From: Ferrimicrobium sp. | Lineage (GTDB): Bacteria; Actinomycetota; Acidimicrobiia; Acidimicrobiales; Acidimicrobiaceae | Assembly (NCBI RefSeq): GCF_027319265.1 | Contig: NZ_DAHVNP010000030.1 | Coordinates: forward strand, 16,342 to 80,341 | Length of the DNA stretch: 64,000 bases | Direction of reading: 5' to 3' | Part shown: positions 17,350-26,654 of the stretch, piece after piece | How positions within the stretch are numbered: position 1 is the first letter of the stretch | Layout of the letters: each line of letters starts with the position of its first letter | Translations under genes and position numbers: made by a program | The notes under the pieces: model-generated | Seen by the model: the letters and a program-made list of their open reading frames with translations, nothing else | Database searches by the model: none | Told to the model about the DNA's origin: nothing

Positions 17350-18528
17350 ATGCGATACCAGACGATCAGTATGTCATTAGTGGTCGCCTTGGGTGGTCTC
17401 GTACTGGCGAGTTGTGGAAGTCGGACGACAAGCCTGACGACACCGCTTGCCTCGGCCCCAGGGATTACCGCTTCGAGCGTGCTGTTTGCGAGCGAGGTCG
17501 ACACCGATGGGGTATCTCATCAGTATGCCTCTGATGAGGTGGCTGGCATTCGTGCAGTCCTTCGACTTTTTGATGAACACCACGGTATTTATGGCCGCCA
17601 GTTGAGCGTTGTTGTGAAAGATGACGCGGGACAGACCGCGATTGCGGCTGACGAGACACGGTATTTGAGCATGACGGTTGGCGCTTTTGCCCTGATAGGT
17701 GATAGTCCCTCTTCGGTGCTGAATCCTATCTCGGCCCAGGCCTCGAATTCGGGCATCCTTCAGCTCTATCCGATTGGACAGGCGACGGGGGCGAATACCG
17801 TCAATACCGTTCCTCCGATCACTACCTCCGCCTCGAATCTTGGGACGCTTTTGAACTATCTCGATTTAGCTAATGGGGCTATCGCCGTCCTCTCGCCAAC
17901 CGGTATCCCAACGATCGCTCGTGATCTTGGCGTCAAGACGGCACCGGAACAGCTCACCTATACCACGAGTGGACAAGTGCAAGGGCTGACGCAGCTCACC
18001 AAAACGGTCCCGGACCTCGTGATAAGCTTTGCTCCAGCGCCGGTGACGATCAAACTGCTCGCAGAGCTCAGCAGCTTGAATGAGGCGCCGACGGTGATCG
18101 CCGTCGAGAACTCTACATCACGTCAACGGTTGCGTGCCGGAGCACCAACGTTTCATGGCGATCTCCTCCGCCTTGGAACTTGGGTGCCTCAAGGAGCCCT
18201 TGATGCGGCATGGAGTGGGTATCTGACCAGGGTCGATCATCTCCTCGGCCCAGAAGTCCCCCTAAACTCTGCGACTCTCAACGGTATCTACAGCGCCACG
18301 ATGTCGGTAGAACTTCTCCGTTCAGTCGGACTCAATCCAAGTCGCCGTGCGATATTGACGAGCTTGGCTCAACACCGCTTCAGCCCGGCCATACCAGCCT
18401 TGGGCCCGTGGAGCGCGACTTCGGGATTTCAAGGAGGCGTGTTGACGGGAACTGCGCACCCCGTATACGTTGATGGCGCCCGAGTAACGCTGACACCGCC
18501 GAGCATGGCATCACCCCCGAGCTTCTAG
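17350..18528 (+). CDS. Lipoprotein, periplasmic-binding-protein-like (ABC substrate-binding type)
   Basis: A 392-residue secreted protein. A lipoprotein signal peptide ends in the lipobox LASC with Cys22 as the acylated residue. The mature part resembles Leu/Ile/Val-type binding proteins (Peripla_BP_6): FASEVDTDGVSHQYASDEVAGIRAVLRLF is the usual first strand and helix, with GIYGRQLSVVVKDDAGQ after it. No permease or ATPase genes are adjacent, so it is either an orphan binding protein or part of a dispersed transporter. Ligand unknown. No Shine-Dalgarno; probably leaderless from TAGGGT. Confidence 0.78.
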   Translation: MRYQTISMSLVVALGGLVLASCGSRTTSLTTPLASAPGITASSVLFASEVDTDGVSHQYASDEVAGIRAVLRLFDEHHGIYGRQLSVVVKDDAGQTAIAADETRYLSMTVGAFALIGDSPSSVLNPISAQASNSGILQLYPIGQATGANTVNTVPPITTSASNLGTLLNYLDLANGAIAVLSPTGIPTIARDLGVKTAPEQLTYTTSGQVQGLTQLTKTVPDLVISFAPAPVTIKLLAELSSLNEAPTVIAVENSTSRQRLRAGAPTFHGDLLRLGTWVPQGALDAAWSGYLTRVDHLLGPEVPLNSATLNGIYSATMSVELLRSVGLNPSRRAILTSLAQHRFSPAIPALGPWSATSGFQGGVLTGTAHPVYVDGARVTLTPPSMASPPSF

Positions 18529-18602
18529 GCCGGCGGTTTGCCTGATCCTCTGAGTCGACCTGAGTGGTGCTAGAGTCGGTGCAGGCGTGAGAGAAGGAGG
18601 CG

Positions 18603-19904
18603 ATGATGGCGTGGGACTTTGCTACTGAACCCGCATTTGCAGCGCAACTGGCATGGATCGAGCAGTTGGTCCGAGACGAGATTTTCCCGCTCGAAACACT
18701 CGATCTTGCTACTCCAAGACTAAAGCAGATCATCAAACCTTTGCAGGAGCAGGTGAAGGAGCGTGGACTTTTTGCTGCTCATCTACCGCCAAGCCTTGGT
18801 GGTCAAGGTTTTGGTCAGGTCAAACTCGGACTGATGAATGAGATTCTGGGGATGTCACCAATTGCCCCGCTCGTCTTTGGCAACAACGCTCCCGACTCGG
18901 GAAATGCTGAACTTCTCGCTCTTGGTATCGAGGCAAACGGTGCCGAGTTCCAACGCGAGCGCTATCTTGAACCCCTCTTACGCGGTGAACTCGCGAGCGG
19001 GTTTTCGATGACTGAGCCCGATGCAGGTGCCGACCCGACGCGCATTAGCGCGACGGCGTTGAGGGACGGTGATGAGTGGGTCATCAACGGGCATAAGTGG
19101 TATACCACGAATGGATCGGTGGCAGATTTTCTCATTGTGATGGTCCGGACGATTCCTGATGTACCTGCTCGCCAGGGCATGTCGATGTTACTCGTCCCGA
19201 AGGGGACGCCCGGGGTACGTGTGGTGCGCGATATACCCACGATGGAAGATCCTGTCGTGCGCCCAGGCTCCTACGGCAATCACGCGGAGATTATTTACGA
19301 GGATGTTCGTGTGCCCCTTGATCATCTCATTGGACATGAAGGGATGGGATTCGCCCTCGCTCAGAGTCGGCTCGGTCCTGGTCGGATCCACCACTGCATG
19401 CGATGGCTTGGGCAGTCACGCCGGGCCTTTGCGATGATGTGTGAGCGAGCTGTCTCCAGGGAGGTTTTTGGCGAGCCACTCGCTGCCAAACAGACGGTGC
19501 AAAACTGGATCGCCGATTCGGCTGCTGAGATGTCGGCTGCTCGTTTAATGACCCTGCAGGCGGCGTGGTTAATCGATCTGAAGGGACAGAAGGCAGCCCG
19601 CAAGGAGATCTCGATGATCAAGTACTTTGGGGCCCAGGTACTCTACAACGTGATCGATCGCGCGATCCAAGTCCACGGTGGTCTAGGGTTCTCCTCCGAC
19701 CTTCCGCTGGAACAGATGTACCGTGCCGCACGGGCAGCCCGCATCTATGATGGTCCCGATGAGGTGCACCGCATGACGGTCGCTCGCCAGATACTGCGTG
19801 ATTACGAGCCTGTCGAAGAACCCACTGAACTCATCGCCACCCGGCGCGCGGCGGCCAAAGAACACTTTGCGGCCCAGCTTGAGCTGTTAAGCATCGACCG
19901 TTGA
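18603..19904 (+). CDS. Acyl-CoA dehydrogenase family protein
   Basis: A 433-residue FAD flavoprotein that oxidises an acyl-CoA to the 2-enoyl-CoA. FAD-binding motifs are GFSMTEPDAGADPT and WVINGHKWYTTNG. The C-terminal helical domain has IQVHGGLGFSSDLPLEQMYR and AARIYDGPDEVHRMTVARQ. In this long-chain-type subfamily the catalytic base would lie near IYDGPDEVH, which resembles the plant/fungal-type ACADs. GAAGGAGG precedes ATG 18603 (a second ATG follows at 18606), and TAGAGT near 18570 is a plausible -10 with a short leader. It is not operonic with a defined pathway here. Confidence 0.93.
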   Translation: MMAWDFATEPAFAAQLAWIEQLVRDEIFPLETLDLATPRLKQIIKPLQEQVKERGLFAAHLPPSLGGQGFGQVKLGLMNEILGMSPIAPLVFGNNAPDSGNAELLALGIEANGAEFQRERYLEPLLRGELASGFSMTEPDAGADPTRISATALRDGDEWVINGHKWYTTNGSVADFLIVMVRTIPDVPARQGMSMLLVPKGTPGVRVVRDIPTMEDPVVRPGSYGNHAEIIYEDVRVPLDHLIGHEGMGFALAQSRLGPGRIHHCMRWLGQSRRAFAMMCERAVSREVFGEPLAAKQTVQNWIADSAAEMSAARLMTLQAAWLIDLKGQKAARKEISMIKYFGAQVLYNVIDRAIQVHGGLGFSSDLPLEQMYRAARAARIYDGPDEVHRMTVARQILRDYEPVEEPTELIATRRAAAKEHFAAQLELLSIDR

Positions 19905-19992
19905 GCGAGTAGGGCGATCGCATTCGGTCCTGTCGTTTGCCTTTGGCAGTTAGCCTATTGAGAGCACAAGATGTGAGATCGATGGAGGAGAT

Positions 19993-20841
19993 GTGTCGAG
20001 AGACCCGCGGACGATTGTGAGCGTTCATGCCCACCCCGATGATGAAGCATCCAAGGGTGCTGCTACCATCGCGAAGTACGCCCAGCTGGGTGTTCGTGCG
20101 GTGCTGGTCACCGCCACTGGCGGCGAGGAGGGCGAGTACCTGAATCCAGCCTTTAAGGAGCGGGACCCAGGCGAGTTGCCAGAGCTGAGGATGAAGGAGC
20201 TGGCACGGTCTGCTGAGATCATCGGCTATGAGCAGGTTGAACTGCTCGGTTTTCGTGACTCAGGCATGCCTGGTAGTGAGGCCAATGGCCATGTGAACTG
20301 CTTTGGTGCGGTCTCACTGGAGACGGCGGTGCGGCCTCTGGTCGCAATTCTTCGACGGGAGCGGCCTCAGGTGATGATCAGTTATGGAGAACGACAGGAC
20401 GGGTATCCGCATCCCGATCACCTGCGTGTCTACGAGGTAGCAAAGGTCGCCCGTGATTGGGCGGGTGATCCAGACTTCGCCCCTGAACTCGGACCGGCAC
20501 ACCGGGTCGCAAAGTGGTATTGGTCGCTTTGGGTGCGTGCTCGTTTCGAGGCGCTGGGCAAGGCTATCGCTGCGAAGGGGATCGAGCTTCCTTTCCGTAT
20601 GACAGAACGTGCGGGTGATGATGATCTTGTGACCACTCGTATCGACGTGAGAGAGACCATCGGTGTGGGTCCTCGGGCCTTGCTGGCCCATGAGACCCAG
20701 GTGGATCCGAATTCGCCATTCTGGTTTGCGCTCTCCCCTGAGGAACTCGCTGATGTCTATCCCTACGAGGAGTACCATCTTGTCGGCGCGCCGGAAGGCT
20801 ATAGTGAGCAGGACCTCTTTGCTGGATTAGAGGGGGACTGA
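19993..20841 (+). CDS. mca: Mycothiol S-conjugate amidase
   Basis: A 282-residue PIG-L fold zinc amidase. Motifs are VHAHPDDEASKGA (about residues 9-20, zinc His-Asp pair), TATGGEEGE and DGYPHPDHLRVYE. The extended C-terminal part (AKWYWSLWVRARF...LLAHETQVDPNSPFWF) is typical of Mca rather than MshB. Mca cleaves mycothiol S-conjugates to GlcN-Ins and a mercapturic acid for export, so its presence implies that the host makes mycothiol. GTG 19993 is preceded by GGAGGAGAT. The SCP2-like gene follows after 1 nt. Confidence 0.92.
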   Translation: MSRDPRTIVSVHAHPDDEASKGAATIAKYAQLGVRAVLVTATGGEEGEYLNPAFKERDPGELPELRMKELARSAEIIGYEQVELLGFRDSGMPGSEANGHVNCFGAVSLETAVRPLVAILRRERPQVMISYGERQDGYPHPDHLRVYEVAKVARDWAGDPDFAPELGPAHRVAKWYWSLWVRARFEALGKAIAAKGIELPFRMTERAGDDDLVTTRIDVRETIGVGPRALLAHETQVDPNSPFWFALSPEELADVYPYEEYHLVGAPEGYSEQDLFAGLEGD

Positions 20842-20842
20842 G

Positions 20843-21244
20843 ATGGCTGCATGGCTCTCAGAGGGATGGATTGCGGATACTCTCGAGCTTGGCGCAGTGA
20901 TGCCGTATCAGGCAGGGGTATCGGCGACGCTTCAGTACTTCCTGACCGATACCCACGGCACCGAGTACGCCTACTACTGGACGATTCGAGATGGCCAGCT
21001 CGCCGCCGCCGGACTCGGTGAACACGTCGCTCCTGATGTGGAACTCTCCGTCTCGCTCGAGGATGCACGTAGCATGCAGACGGGTTTGACGGATGCAACG
21101 AGCGCGTTTATGGAGGGCAAGTTACGGGTTGACGGAGATCTCGATCTGCTGATGACGTTACTCCCGATCACCGGTTCGAACGAGTATCAGGAACTCGAGC
21201 GCGAACTTGCCCGCCGTACGGATTTCGACCGCATCGGATCCTAG
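20843..21244 (+). CDS. SCP2 sterol-binding domain protein
   Basis: A 133-residue single-domain SCP2-like lipid-binding protein. ATLQYFLTDTHGTEYAYYWTIRDGQ, then PDVELSVSLEDARSMQTG, then SAFMEGKLRVDGDLDLLMTL is the standard SCP2 order (sheet, then the helix followed by the G-K-V/L-x-V-x-G-D strand). The DMT-like variants of this fold occur in mycothiol-dependent DinB/SCP2 enzymes, and here the gene is sandwiched between mca and an IMPase. It may bind a hydrophobic ligand or support a mycothiol-dependent step; this last point is inference. Confidence 0.85.
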   Translation: MAAWLSEGWIADTLELGAVMPYQAGVSATLQYFLTDTHGTEYAYYWTIRDGQLAAAGLGEHVAPDVELSVSLEDARSMQTGLTDATSAFMEGKLRVDGDLDLLMTLLPITGSNEYQELERELARRTDFDRIGS

Positions 21245-22069
21245 TTGCTCGATCCTTGGCTGGTCCTTACACTTGTCGATGCGACGATCGAAGAGACTAG
21301 CGGGATCGACTCGTCACCGTGGGAAAAATCCTCTGGCGAGTGGGTGACTGAGCGGGATGTCGCCATCGAGTCCATGATGAAGGCGCGGCTTGAGCCTCTC
21401 ATCCCTGGGTGTCGAATCCTTGGGGAGGAGTGGGCAACGCGCGATCGCATGTGGCCCAGTTGGATCGGGCATGGGCCGGTATGGGTGATCGACCCAATCG
21501 ATGGTACCGCGAACTATGTGACTGGTGTGGGACCAATCGCTACCATGGTGGGCCTTGTGATGGATGGGTCGCCATCTCTGAGCTGCATTCGGCTGCATAA
21601 TGGCCCAGCACTCATCGCTGACTCGTCGAGCGTGATGGTTGTTGATCAACCGAGTCAATCCGCAGCGCGACGGGCACGAAGTCGAGGAATGGTCTCCTCG
21701 CGATTTCTACCCAGCGCTGTCGCCGAACGGTTCGTGGGTGCGTTGAGCGACGACTTCGATATCCTCGAGGGTTCTGGTTGTGCAGGGAGCGACTATCTCG
21801 AGCTGGTGAGCGGTACCGTCGACTTTCTCATCTATGAACGGGTTTTACCGTGGGATCACGTCCCGGGAGCTTACGCCGCGACCGTCTGGGGCGCTTCGGC
21901 ACGCATGGGGGACGGCTCCCTCTATCAGGCGCAGCCGGAAGGGGTTGGCCTGGTCGTCAGCCGGGAAGAGGCCCTCACGCAGCGCTTGTTGGGGCTCCGA
22001 CGAGCGGCACTCCGGGCGGAGCCATACGGGCAAGGTTGCCCGAGTCACAATGTCGTCGATGACTCCTGA
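21245..22069 (+). CDS. Inositol monophosphatase family phosphatase
   Basis: A 274-residue Mg-dependent sugar phosphatase fold. Motif 1 WVIDPIDGTANYVTG carries the two metal-binding Asp residues, GEEWA supplies the metal-binding Glu, and PWDHVPGAY holds the C-terminal Asp. Possible substrates are inositol phosphate, histidinol phosphate or PAP. The start TTG 21245 directly follows the SCP2 stop. Inositol is a moiety of mycothiol, so clustering with mca suggests inositol-phosphate dephosphorylation, but this is context only. Confidence 0.85.
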   Translation: MLDPWLVLTLVDATIEETSGIDSSPWEKSSGEWVTERDVAIESMMKARLEPLIPGCRILGEEWATRDRMWPSWIGHGPVWVIDPIDGTANYVTGVGPIATMVGLVMDGSPSLSCIRLHNGPALIADSSSVMVVDQPSQSAARRARSRGMVSSRFLPSAVAERFVGALSDDFDILEGSGCAGSDYLELVSGTVDFLIYERVLPWDHVPGAYAATVWGASARMGDGSLYQAQPEGVGLVVSREEALTQRLLGLRRAALRAEPYGQGCPSHNVVDDS

Positions 22070-22196
22070 GGGCGTCCTATCGACGTCGGTATCGTCATCG
22101 ATGGAGCGCTATGACCGTGCCGATCATCACTGGTGAAAGTTTTTGCTCCAGGGTTCGCTTGTGATGGGTGCTCCCAACCTCTGTCATGAGGCCAGC

Positions 22197-23015
22197 TCAG
22201 GTGGTGTGGTGTAGGTACGGTTCTGTCTTGCGATACCCGTCTTGGGTGATAGCGAACTTGGCGAGGAGCCGGGTGAGTTTGGTGGTCTCTTGCGGTAGCT
22301 CTTCTGGGTCAATGAGAAGGATCGTCCTCGTCCCGTAGGTTTGGAGCTCGGGGGTATCGGTACCAAAAGTCACTGATACTTCCGTGACGCCGACGGTCTG
22401 GGTGCCAAGTTCACCCTCCAAGAAGTTGAGAAGTCGTGTGAACGAGGTGATCTCGTCGCGGGGGGTCACAAGGATCCTGTCGATGGTCCTAATCCCGCGC
22501 TGACGAGCCAATGTATAGGCATCATAGCCGAGATGATTTTCGTCGCACGCCGGGGTCAGGCGGAGGGGAATGCAGAACTCTTCGGCCAGACCGAAGAGGA
22601 CATCAGCAAGATCGGCTCTGGGCCAGATGGAGTCCTGAAGGACCGCCAGGTGCGAGACGCTGATGCCCCAGAGGATGGCGCGCTCAAGTTGGGCGCGCAA
22701 CTCATGGTAAACCTCTACTGCGTCGGCATGTTCAAGCAGGTCTTCGACGGTCGTAGGGAACGTTCCATCGCCTCCCATGAGTGTCGGTGCATAGGTGAGC
22801 GGACGATAGCCAAGGATCGGGTGAGGCGATGTCAGCACGAGCTCTACGCCAAGATCCTCACCCCGGTAACGCTTGACCACTTCGCGAGCCCAGGCGCCGA
22901 CGACGTTGAGCCGTCCGCTGGTGGCAAAACCACTCTTCATTGCGAGGAACCCGGCTGAGGTCGTCGCCTCAGTCACGCCGAGACTATCGGCAACCAGAAT
23001 GAGTCGTTTGGCCAC
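22197..23015 (-). CDS. ChbG/YdjC-like deacetylase fold protein, metal ligands apparently lost
   Basis: A 272-residue protein with the segment order of ChbG/HpnK (YdjC) carbohydrate deacetylases: ILVADSLGVTEATTSAGF, LGVELVLTSPH..GYRPL, GDGTFP, VSHLAVLQD, LAEEFCIPLRL. The usual metal motifs are ADDFG, G-HLTLT and HLDSH. Here they read ADSLG, GVELVLT and SHLAVLQ, so the second Asp, the His of the second motif and the Asp and His of the third are replaced. It probably is not a canonical metal-dependent deacetylase. GTG 23015 follows ftsH by 15 nt with an AAAGGAGAG Shine-Dalgarno, so it is cotranscribed with ftsH. Family assignment is moderate. Confidence 0.7.
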   Translation of the reverse strand: MAKRLILVADSLGVTEATTSAGFLAMKSGFATSGRLNVVGAWAREVVKRYRGEDLGVELVLTSPHPILGYRPLTYAPTLMGGDGTFPTTVEDLLEHADAVEVYHELRAQLERAILWGISVSHLAVLQDSIWPRADLADVLFGLAEEFCIPLRLTPACDENHLGYDAYTLARQRGIRTIDRILVTPRDEITSFTRLLNFLEGELGTQTVGVTEVSVTFGTDTPELQTYGTRTILLIDPEELPQETTKLTRLLAKFAITQDGYRKTEPYLHHTT

Positions 23016-23029
23016 CGAAGGGCTCTCCT

Positions 23030-25000
23030 TTAGTCGTTGGGAGTGACGGTGGAGTGGTTGGCGTTTTCAGCGATTGCAAGTCCAGCCGTTGGGCGAAAGT
23101 CCTCAAGTTTGGCGATTGAGGCGTTCTTTTTGCCCTCAGGGTGCACAGGCTTGCCAAAGGCCTTGTCAACCAATTCAGCGACGTCGGCACCGGAGATCGT
23201 TTCGCGTTCGAGGAGTGCATTTGCGACGTTGACGAGGCCCGGGAGATGGGTCTTGAGTATCTTCGAAGCTCGCTCCTCTTGCTCACGGAGGATGCGCTCC
23301 ACCTCCTCATCCACCAGCCTGGCGGTTCGATCGGAGTAGTCCGATGAGTGCAGCAGGTCTTCACCTAGGAAGACGACGTTTTGCGAGCCCCAAGCCATCG
23401 GGCCGATCCGTTCGCTCATGCCCCATTCGCGCACCATCCTTCGCGCGAGTTCGGTATTTCCTTGAAGATCATTGCTCGCACCCGTGGAGAGGTCCCCGTA
23501 CACCAGGAGTTCTGCAACACGTCCACCCATACGAACAACCAGCGAGTCCTCAATGTACTCTTTCGGGTACAGATGGCGCTCCTCAAGCGGTAGCTGTTGA
23601 GTTACACCCAGTGCCATGCCGGTTGGGAGGATCGTCACCTTGTGTACAGGATCCGAGTACTGGAGTACGTAGGCGAGCACTGCATGCCCACCTTCGTGAA
23701 AGGCGACACGTTCTTTCTCTTCGTCTGAGAGGATGGTCGACTCTCGCCGCTGTCCCATGAGGACGCGATCACGCGAATACTCGAAGTCTTCCATGTCGAT
23801 CTCGGAAGAGCTGCGGCGGACCGCACTCAAAGCCGCCTCATTGACGAGATTGGCAAGATCAGCACCGCTCATACCTGGGGTGCCGCGCGCGACGACGGTC
23901 AGGTCGACATCGTCGGCGAGCTTCTTGGATCGGGTATGTACCTCAAGAATTGCTGTCCGCTCGTCGAGGTCGGGGAGTGGCACCACCACCTGCCGGTCGA
24001 AGCGACCAGGGCGTAACAGTGCGGGATCGAGAATATCAGGACGGTTGGTTGCCGCCATCACGACGATCCCCTCCGCTGGGTCGAAGCCGTCCATCTCGGA
24101 GAGCATCTGATTCAAGGTCTGTTCACGCTCGTCGTGCCCTCCCCCGAGGCCGGTGCCGCGCTTACGACCGATGGAGTCAATCTCATCGATGAAGATAATA
24201 GAGGGCGCTTGCTTGCGGGCGGTTTGGAAGAGGTCGCGAACGCGGCTAGCCCCGACACCTACGAACATCTCCATAAAATCTGAGCCACTGACGGACATAA
24301 ACGGCACACCAGCCTCACCGGCCACGGCCCTTGCGAGCAGTGTCTTGCCAGTGCCAGGAGGTCCAACAAGCAGGATGCCCTTGGGGATACGTGCGCCGAG
24401 GTTGGTGAAACGAGTGGGGTCGCTGAGAAACTCGACGATCTCCTTCACCTCTCCCTTCACTCCTTGATAGCCAGCGATGTCATCAAAGGTCGTGCGCGGG
24501 CGTTCAGGAGAGTAGACGCGCGCCTTTGACCGTCCGATCGACATAATCCCCGACATCGAACCCTGGGTCCGGCGGCTGATGAATATCCACACGAGGGCGA
24601 AGCCGCCGATCAGGATCGCATACTCAATGATGGTGCCAAGAATGCTGGGAGTTGTTGTCTGGAAGTTGTAGCTGACACCAGCCTTCTTCAGCGCAGTGAT
24701 CTCGCTCTGAAAGGCGGGGAGTGGCCCATAGAGGCTGTAACTCTTGCCGTTTGTCAAGGTACCCGTAATCTGCCCAGACGAGTTGTCAATCAGGGCAGTT
24801 TTGATGTGATGGGAACTCACATTCGAGAGAAACTGACTGTAGGTCAGTGTCTTGGCGGTCGGTCCATGATTGAAAAGAGACACGAGAAGAACGACGACCA
24901 CGAGCCCGATCAGGAGCCCAAAGGTTATTCGCGCACGGCGATCGTTGCCTTGTTGTTGACCGCTGTTACCGGGTCGCATATTTTGAGGAGTGCGGCTCAT
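23030..25000 (-). CDS. ftsH: ATP-dependent membrane zinc metalloprotease FtsH
   Basis: A 656-residue AAA+ protease. TM1 is about residues 26-43, an extracytoplasmic domain spans 46-120, TM2 is about 122-141, Walker A GPPGTGKT is at 213-220, followed by the FIDEIDSIG Walker B and the SRH motif [20 protein letters not shown]. The zinc site is HEGGH at about 435 (usually HEAGH), with the third ligand in the GASNDL region. It degrades misfolded and regulatory membrane proteins. ATG 25000 is preceded after 7 nt by TAGCAT with no Shine-Dalgarno, so it is probably leaderless. The downstream ChbG-like gene is in the same operon. Confidence 0.97.
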   Translation of the reverse strand: MSRTPQNMRPGNSGQQQGNDRRARITFGLLIGLVVVVLLVSLFNHGPTAKTLTYSQFLSNVSSHHIKTALIDNSSGQITGTLTNGKSYSLYGPLPAFQSEITALKKAGVSYNFQTTTPSILGTIIEYAILIGGFALVWIFISRRTQGSMSGIMSIGRSKARVYSPERPRTTFDDIAGYQGVKGEVKEIVEFLSDPTRFTNLGARIPKGILLVGPPGTGKTLLARAVAGEAGVPFMSVSGSDFMEMFVGVGASRVRDLFQTARKQAPSIIFIDEIDSIGRKRGTGLGGGHDEREQTLNQMLSEMDGFDPAEGIVVMAATNRPDILDPALLRPGRFDRQVVVPLPDLDERTAILEVHTRSKKLADDVDLTVVARGTPGMSGADLANLVNEAALSAVRRSSSEIDMEDFEYSRDRVLMGQRRESTILSDEEKERVAFHEGGHAVLAYVLQYSDPVHKVTILPTGMALGVTQQLPLEERHLYPKEYIEDSLVVRMGGRVAELLVYGDLSTGASNDLQGNTELARRMVREWGMSERIGPMAWGSQNVVFLGEDLLHSSDYSDRTARLVDEEVERILREQEERASKILKTHLPGLVNVANALLERETISGADVAELVDKAFGKPVHPEGKKNASIAKLEDFRPTAGLAIAENANHSTVTPND

Positions 25001-25007
25001 TGCTACT

Positions 25008-25013
25008 ATGCTA
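25008..25013 (-). promoter_or_regulatory. -10 element of leaderless ftsH
   Basis: TAGCAT on the minus strand, then AGTAGCA (7 nt), then ATG 25000. No Shine-Dalgarno. Confidence 0.5.
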
Positions 25014-25147
25014 GGCGGTTTGGCGCCAATTGAGAAACCTAGTGCGCCAAGTCTCGTAGTGCATGTCGGTGGCTATTCCTCAGGTTGAGACACCCGAGAG
25101 TCTTTGGCGTGGCAGCTTCGGTGGAATGCGTGAGGAAGGAGCGATGC

Positions 25148-25885
25148 GTGGAGGTGACAAAGGGTCGACCAGCTCCACTCTGGTTTCCTCCGGTCGTCCT
25201 CGGCTTGGCGTTGGTGTCGAGCACGATTTTTCTCTCAATTGGAATCTCGGTCTCCCACTTCTCAGGACCGGCTACTCTCTCTCGCCTGACCCCATTCTTG
25301 TTGCTCATGGACGAAGTTGGGCTGTGGGTCTTCTTTGTGGGTGGCGCGGCTTTCGCCGCGCATACCTACTGGCGTGAGCCCTTTTTGGCGTTGATTGGAT
25401 GGCATTTTCGACCACTCATTGACCTGCCGGTTGGGGTGGTTGCTGGTGTCGTCTCCCAGTTGGTGATCGTCCCCCTGCTCTACTTGCCCTTTGAGGCGAT
25501 CAATCCCTCACTCTCACGGTCCCTATCGAAGCCTGCACAGTCCATCGTTGGCATTGGTCATGGCGATGGGCTCATCGTGATCGCCTTTGTGCTGGTGATT
25601 GGGGCACCCGTGTGTGAGGAGATTTTTTTTCGTGGACTCACCTTGGCGGTACTCCGTGACCGGTTGGGGCGATTTGGACCAGTGCTTCGGGCAACGCTGG
25701 CCATCCTGGGTAGCGCCTTACTTTTTGCACTTGCGCACTTCGAACCATTGCAGTTCGCTGGCCTCTTTGCCGTCGGCTGTGTGTTCGGAGGCCTCATGTG
25801 GCGGACGAAGCGACTCGGTACGTCGATCATCGCCCATGCAACCTTCAACCTGGTGGCACTGCTTGCGCTCGTGCACGTACATTGA
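25148..25885 (+). CDS. CPBP (CAAX/Abi) family intramembrane metalloprotease
   Basis: A protein of about 245 residues with six to eight predicted membrane segments. The CPBP active-site motifs are EEIFFRG (adjacent glutamates), ALAHFEP (His) and IIAHATFN (His and Asn). The family includes CAAX prenyl proteases and bacteriocin-immunity or maturation proteins. The frame is open upstream to 25085, but AAGGAG 6 nt before GTG 25148 favours the shorter form. It stands alone, divergent from ftsH and convergent with a methyltransferase. Substrate unknown. Confidence 0.85.
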   Translation: MEVTKGRPAPLWFPPVVLGLALVSSTIFLSIGISVSHFSGPATLSRLTPFLLLMDEVGLWVFFVGGAAFAAHTYWREPFLALIGWHFRPLIDLPVGVVAGVVSQLVIVPLLYLPFEAINPSLSRSLSKPAQSIVGIGHGDGLIVIAFVLVIGAPVCEEIFFRGLTLAVLRDRLGRFGPVLRATLAILGSALLFALAHFEPLQFAGLFAVGCVFGGLMWRTKRLGTSIIAHATFNLVALLALVHVH

Positions 25886-25905
25886 TGCGCTCGTGCACGA
25901 GCGCA
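25886..25905. terminator. 20-bp perfect palindrome between convergent genes
   Basis: TGCGCTCGTGCACGAGCGCA is a perfect palindrome beginning directly after the CPBP stop codon. Its left 14 bases (TGCGCTCGTGCACG) also occur at 25864-25877 inside the CPBP coding end. It probably acts as a bidirectional terminator hairpin, although no T-tract is present; a protein-binding site is an alternative. Confidence 0.45.
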
Positions 25906-25931
25906 GATGTCATGCGTCAGGTTGATCACGG

Positions 25932-26630
25932 TCACTGAACCTGGCCCCACGCCAGCACGAGCGTGGGAAGCGAAACAAACGAAGTTGGGTCTGGGTCAAC
26001 GCCGGTCATGGCTGCGAGATAGCGTCCCGCCAGCGATTCACCCAGACCCACTGGGGTGAAAGCGGCGATGCTGGGCTCGTTGACTCCCACATTCGTGAGC
26101 AGTTCGTACAGGCGCAGGCCGATGTCTGGGTTCGCTATCTCGTCGGTACCAACGCTGAGCGGGTGACCCTCGACTCTTCCGGTTGACGTAATCGGCTCCA
26201 TCAAGACGAGATGGCCACCTGGTCGCACCCAGTGTCGCATCCTCTCTACGGCTGCGAGAGGTGCTGGGAGGTTGAGGAGTAGGAAGCGGCTAAATATCAC
26301 ATCAACCTCGGTCGGTAGTGTGAGCTCGTTCACCTCCTGGACGAGAGTCGTGACGGTGCAGTGCACCTTTGTGTGCTCGTTAAACGGTGGGTCGAAAACG
26401 GTTGGATCATGGTCAATGGCGTAGAGGATGGTGTCGGAGGGGAGCGCTTGGGCAACGTCGAAGGTGACACCTGCATCACCGCATCCCACATCGGCGACCA
26501 GGTGCGGGTTCAAGCTCACGAGGAGATCGAGCAGATGATCGGTGGCTTGCGCGTAGGGGTCGCTACTGTCATCACCGGTATTTGTCTCCATACAATTGGA
26601 TTTTGTCGGTATAAGGTGGCGATCTCCCAC
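25932..26630 (-). CDS. SAM-dependent class I methyltransferase
   Basis: A 232-residue Rossmann-fold methyltransferase. Motif I is LVADVGCGDAGVTFDVAQ, motif II region ILYAIDHDP, motif IV DVIFSRFLLLNL, and the post-IV block LLLNLPAPLAAVERMRHWVRPGGHLVLMEP. Substrate unknown. GTG 26630 follows TAGCGT by 6 nt with no Shine-Dalgarno, favouring a leaderless start there; ATG 26591 is an alternative. It is divergent from the DUF6941-like gene, sharing a palindromic promoter with it. Confidence 0.82.
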   Translation of the reverse strand: MGDRHLIPTKSNCMETNTGDDSSDPYAQATDHLLDLLVSLNPHLVADVGCGDAGVTFDVAQALPSDTILYAIDHDPTVFDPPFNEHTKVHCTVTTLVQEVNELTLPTEVDVIFSRFLLLNLPAPLAAVERMRHWVRPGGHLVLMEPITSTGRVEGHPLSVGTDEIANPDIGLRLYELLTNVGVNEPSIAAFTPVGLGESLAGRYLAAMTGVDPDPTSFVSLPTLVLAWGQVQ

Positions 26631-26636
26631 ATTTCT

Positions 26637-26646
26637 ACGCTAGCGT
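26637..26646. promoter_or_regulatory. Shared palindromic -10 for two divergent leaderless genes
   Basis: ACGCTAGCGT is a perfect palindrome. Read on the plus strand it gives TAGCGT (26641-26646), 8 nt before GTG 26655. Read on the minus strand it gives TAGCGT (26642-26637), 6 nt before GTG 26630. Both genes lack a Shine-Dalgarno. Confidence 0.5.
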
Positions 26647-26654
26647 TATGGGTC

